Shown here: piece by piece, positions 62,247-64,000 of the stretch | How the letters are laid out: each line of letters opens with the position of its first letter | Numbering within the stretch: position 1 is the stretch's first letter | Assembly: GCA_963840075.1 (NCBI GenBank) | Contig: CAWIXS010000026.1 | Span: 1-64,000 of the forward strand | DNA length: 64,000 nt | Direction: 5' to 3' | DNA from: AWTP1-13 sp963840075 | GTDB taxonomy: Bacteria; Pseudomonadota; Alphaproteobacteria; Rhizobiales; Hyphomicrobiaceae | Position numbers and translations under genes: made by a program | The notes under the pieces: generated by a model | What the model was told of the DNA's origin: nothing | Database searches by the model: none | What the model saw: the letters and a program-made list of their open reading frames with translations, nothing else

Positions 62247-64000
62247 CTACTCCGACCCACCCGTCATCCCGGCCCATGGAATCCCTTGGGCGATGCGAGC
62301 CAAAGGCGAACCGCGCTCCGATCCGGGACCTCGTGAAGGTTCCGACTCGTTGCCCGAGGTCCCAGCTGGCCTCCCCCGGCGTGCGCCGGGTTCGGCTTCC
62401 GGGATGACGGGTATGTGCCGCAGGCGCTCGGTCTCCGCCATATCCACCTCGCCGTCGGGCCGCAGCGCCACGCCGAACAGGTCGCGCACCTCCTCGCGGC
62501 CCCAGTAGCCGAGACGAACGTCGCGCGCGACGGCCTCGGGATCGCGGGCAAACGGGTCCCCGTAGCCGCCGCCACCCGGCGTCATCACCTCCACCCGGTC
62601 GCCGGCCTGCATGGCGATGCCCTGGTCCTTGGAGAGGTGCTCCGGCACCGTCACCGTGCCGTTGCGGTGGATGCGCACCACATTGGGCGCGCCGTCGGCG
62701 CCGCCGAGCACGCCGGGCGGCCCGAAGCGGCCGTGGTCCATCACGAACGAGGCGCGCGCGTCGCCGCGCAGCAGCTCCACCTCGTAGTGCACGCCGAAGC
62801 CGCCGCGCCGCTCGCCCGCGCCGCCCGAGCCCTCGCGCAGCGCGAAGCGGTGGTACAGCACGGGGAAGTACTGCTCCATGACCTCCACCGGCGGCGTCTT
62901 GGAGATGCCGATGGTGGAGCAGCCGTTGGCGAGCCCGTCGTGGTCGGCGTTGCCGCCGTAGCCGCCGCCGGAGATCTGGTACATCACATAGCCTGCGCCC
63001 TTGGCCGGGTCGAAGCCGCCGAGCGCGAAATTGCCCGACGAGCCGGCCGGCGCAGCGGTGACCTTGTCGGGGATGGCCTGCACCAGCGCGAGGAACACGG
63101 CTTCCGCGATCCGCTGCGACACCTCGGCCGCGCAGCCCGACACCGGCCGGGGATAGCGCGCATCGAGGAACGTCCCCTCGGGCCTTTCGATCCTCAGCGG
63201 CTCGAAGGCGCCGGCGTTGAGCGGGATGTCCGGGAAGATGTGGCGCATCGCCAAGTAGACCGAGGAGTAGGTGGTGGCGACCACCGAGTTCATCGGCCCG
63301 CGGCAGGGCGGGGAGCTGCCGGAGAAGTCGAAATGGAGCACCCCGTCCGCCTTGCTGACGCTGAGTGCAATGCGAAGCGGCTCGTTGACCACGCCGTCGG
63401 AGTTGACGAAGGCCTCGGACTTGTAGGTGCCGTCGGGAATCTGGGCGATGGTGCTGCGCATCAGGAGTGCCGCCTTGGCGCGCATCTCCGCGATGGCAGC
63501 CGTGATCGTCTCCAGCCCGTAGCGGTCGAGCAGGCCGGTCAGGCGCCGCTCGCCGACATGCAGCGCGGCGGCCTGGGCCTTGATGTCGCCGATGCGCTGG
63601 TCGGCGACGCGCATGTTGGAGCACAGGATCGCGTAGATCTCTGCATCCATGGCGCCGCGCTTGAAGAGCTTGACGGGCGGGAGCCGGAGCCCCTCCTGCT
63701 CGACCTCGGTGGCGTGCGCCGAGAAGCCGCCCGGCACCATGCCGCCGACATCGGGCCAGTGGCCGGTGTTCTGCAGCCAGCAGTAGAGCTCGCCGCCGTA
63801 GTAGAACGGCAGGGCGAAGCGCACATCCATCAGGTGCGTGCCGCCGAGGTAGGGATCATTGACGATGTAGATGTCGCGGGGCTCGGGCGCCCCGGCCTTG
63901 CCCTCGCCGATCAGCCGGATCAGCTCGGCGGTGGAATACTGCATGGTGCCGACGAACACCGGCAGACCCAGCTCGCCCTGGCTGATGAGCGCGCCGGTGT
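62247..64000 (-). CDS. hyuB: Hydantoinase B / N-methylhydantoinase B-like protein, partial
   Basis: The 5' end lies beyond the window; the frame is open to its edge (TGALISQGELGLPVFVGTMQ). HyuB/oxoprolinase-type proteins, with HyuA, hydrolyse cyclic amides with ATP. Conserved parts are DIYIVNDPYLGGTHLMDVRF, YCWLQNTGHWPDVGGMVPGG, LHFDFSGSSPPCRGPMNSVV, SGCAAEVSQRIAEAVFLALV, GISKTPPVEVMEQYFPVLYH and MTPGGGGYGDPFARDPE. The C-terminal about 50 residues after HIPVIPEAE are encoded by a dispersed repeat and are not part of the family. HyuA is expected just outside the window. The hydroxylase starts 6-9 bases after the stop. Confidence 0.88.
   Translation of the reverse strand, partial: TGALISQGELGLPVFVGTMQYSTAELIRLIGEGKAGAPEPRDIYIVNDPYLGGTHLMDVRFALPFYYGGELYCWLQNTGHWPDVGGMVPGGFSAHATEVEQEGLRLPPVKLFKRGAMDAEIYAILCSNMRVADQRIGDIKAQAAALHVGERRLTGLLDRYGLETITAAIAEMRAKAALLMRSTIAQIPDGTYKSEAFVNSDGVVNEPLRIALSVSKADGVLHFDFSGSSPPCRGPMNSVVATTYSSVYLAMRHIFPDIPLNAGAFEPLRIERPEGTFLDARYPRPVSGCAAEVSQRIAEAVFLALVQAIPDKVTAAPAGSSGNFALGGFDPAKGAGYVMYQISGGGYGGNADHDGLANGCSTIGISKTPPVEVMEQYFPVLYHRFALREGSGGAGERRGGFGVHYEVELLRGDARASFVMDHGRFGPPGVLGGADGAPNVVRIHRNGTVTVPEHLSKDQGIAMQAGDRVEVMTPGGGGYGDPFARDPEAVARDVRLGYWGREEVRDLFGVALRPDGEVDMAETERLRHIPVIPEAEPGARRGRPAGTSGNESEPSRGPGSERGSPLARIAQGIPWAGMTGGSE
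62259..62412. repeat. Dispersed palindromic element (GTCATCCCGG family), 154 bp
   Basis: ACCCGTCATCCCGG and CCGGGATGACGGGT are perfect 14-base ends. It covers the last 50 or so codons of the hydantoinase B gene and ends just before the start of the hydroxylase. Related ends occur at 34783-34898 and near 41880. Confidence 0.75.

Noticed and set aside
62242..63624. Extension of the molybdenum hydroxylase frame up to 63624
   Set aside because: This part overlaps hyuB in another frame and has no domain similarity; the real start is near 62241.

Overview
The window comes from the chromosome of a GC-rich alphaproteobacterium, most likely of the order Hyphomicrobiales (Rhizobiales). Three things point there: the gene order fabD-fabG-acpP-fabF-mltG, divergent from rpsF-rpsR-DUF2232-rplI and followed by cfa, dnaB, alr, radA, cvpA and purF; the Gly/Arg-rich tail of ribosomal protein S6; and an operon of hydantoinase, molybdenum hydroxylase, 6-hydroxynicotinate reductase and UPF0280 genes. 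I cannot name a genus.

Layout. 1-9350 is a decaying genomic island: two tyrosine-recombinase wrecks (30-1071 and 8870-9292), frameshifted hypothetical genes, an exonuclease pseudogene, a DUF4160/DUF2442-type pair, two DUF6455-type genes and a palindrome-rich gene-free stretch. It ends beside a tRNA-Pro(CGG) gene (9652-9728). 9907-12860 holds an Old Yellow Enzyme homologue and a tartrate/D-malate dehydrogenase. 12943-18064 is the fatty-acid synthesis block plus mltG. 18415-20920 is the S6/S18/L9 operon. 20955-23298 is an insertion: a leuA tail fragment and a translationally coupled two-gene cassette (Schlafen-type AlbA/HATPase protein plus a ParA-like ATPase). 23667-31668 returns to conserved housekeeping genes. 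31669-44400 mixes conserved genes (DedA, DsbB, MepA, enolase, QueC) with IS debris and a truncated Mrr endonuclease. 44553-49495 carries a PhzF-type isomerase, pyrG and a RhaD-like aldolase/dehydrogenase fusion.

The right end (50711-64000, minus strand) reads as one catabolic region: hydantoinase B, a three-domain molybdenum hydroxylase fusion, a 6-hydroxynicotinate reductase-like protein and a UPF0280 protein, joined by ATGA overlaps or a few bases, then a secreted alpha/beta hydrolase and a branched-chain-type ABC importer (binding protein, LivH, LivM, LivG; no LivF in the window). The likely job is uptake and breakdown of an N-heterocyclic or cyclic-amide compound; the substrate is not evident.

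The two most interesting observations are (a) a dispersed family of about 65-70 bp palindromic elements with arms close to GGGGTCAGACCCC, found between genes and also in-frame inside three genes, where they encode extra peptides such as GVRPLA...RGLTPS; the edges of an IS remnant carry the same arm; and (b) the AlbA/HATPase plus ParA-like cassette, which is visibly more AT-rich than its surroundings and could be an undescribed defence or mobile-element maintenance system.
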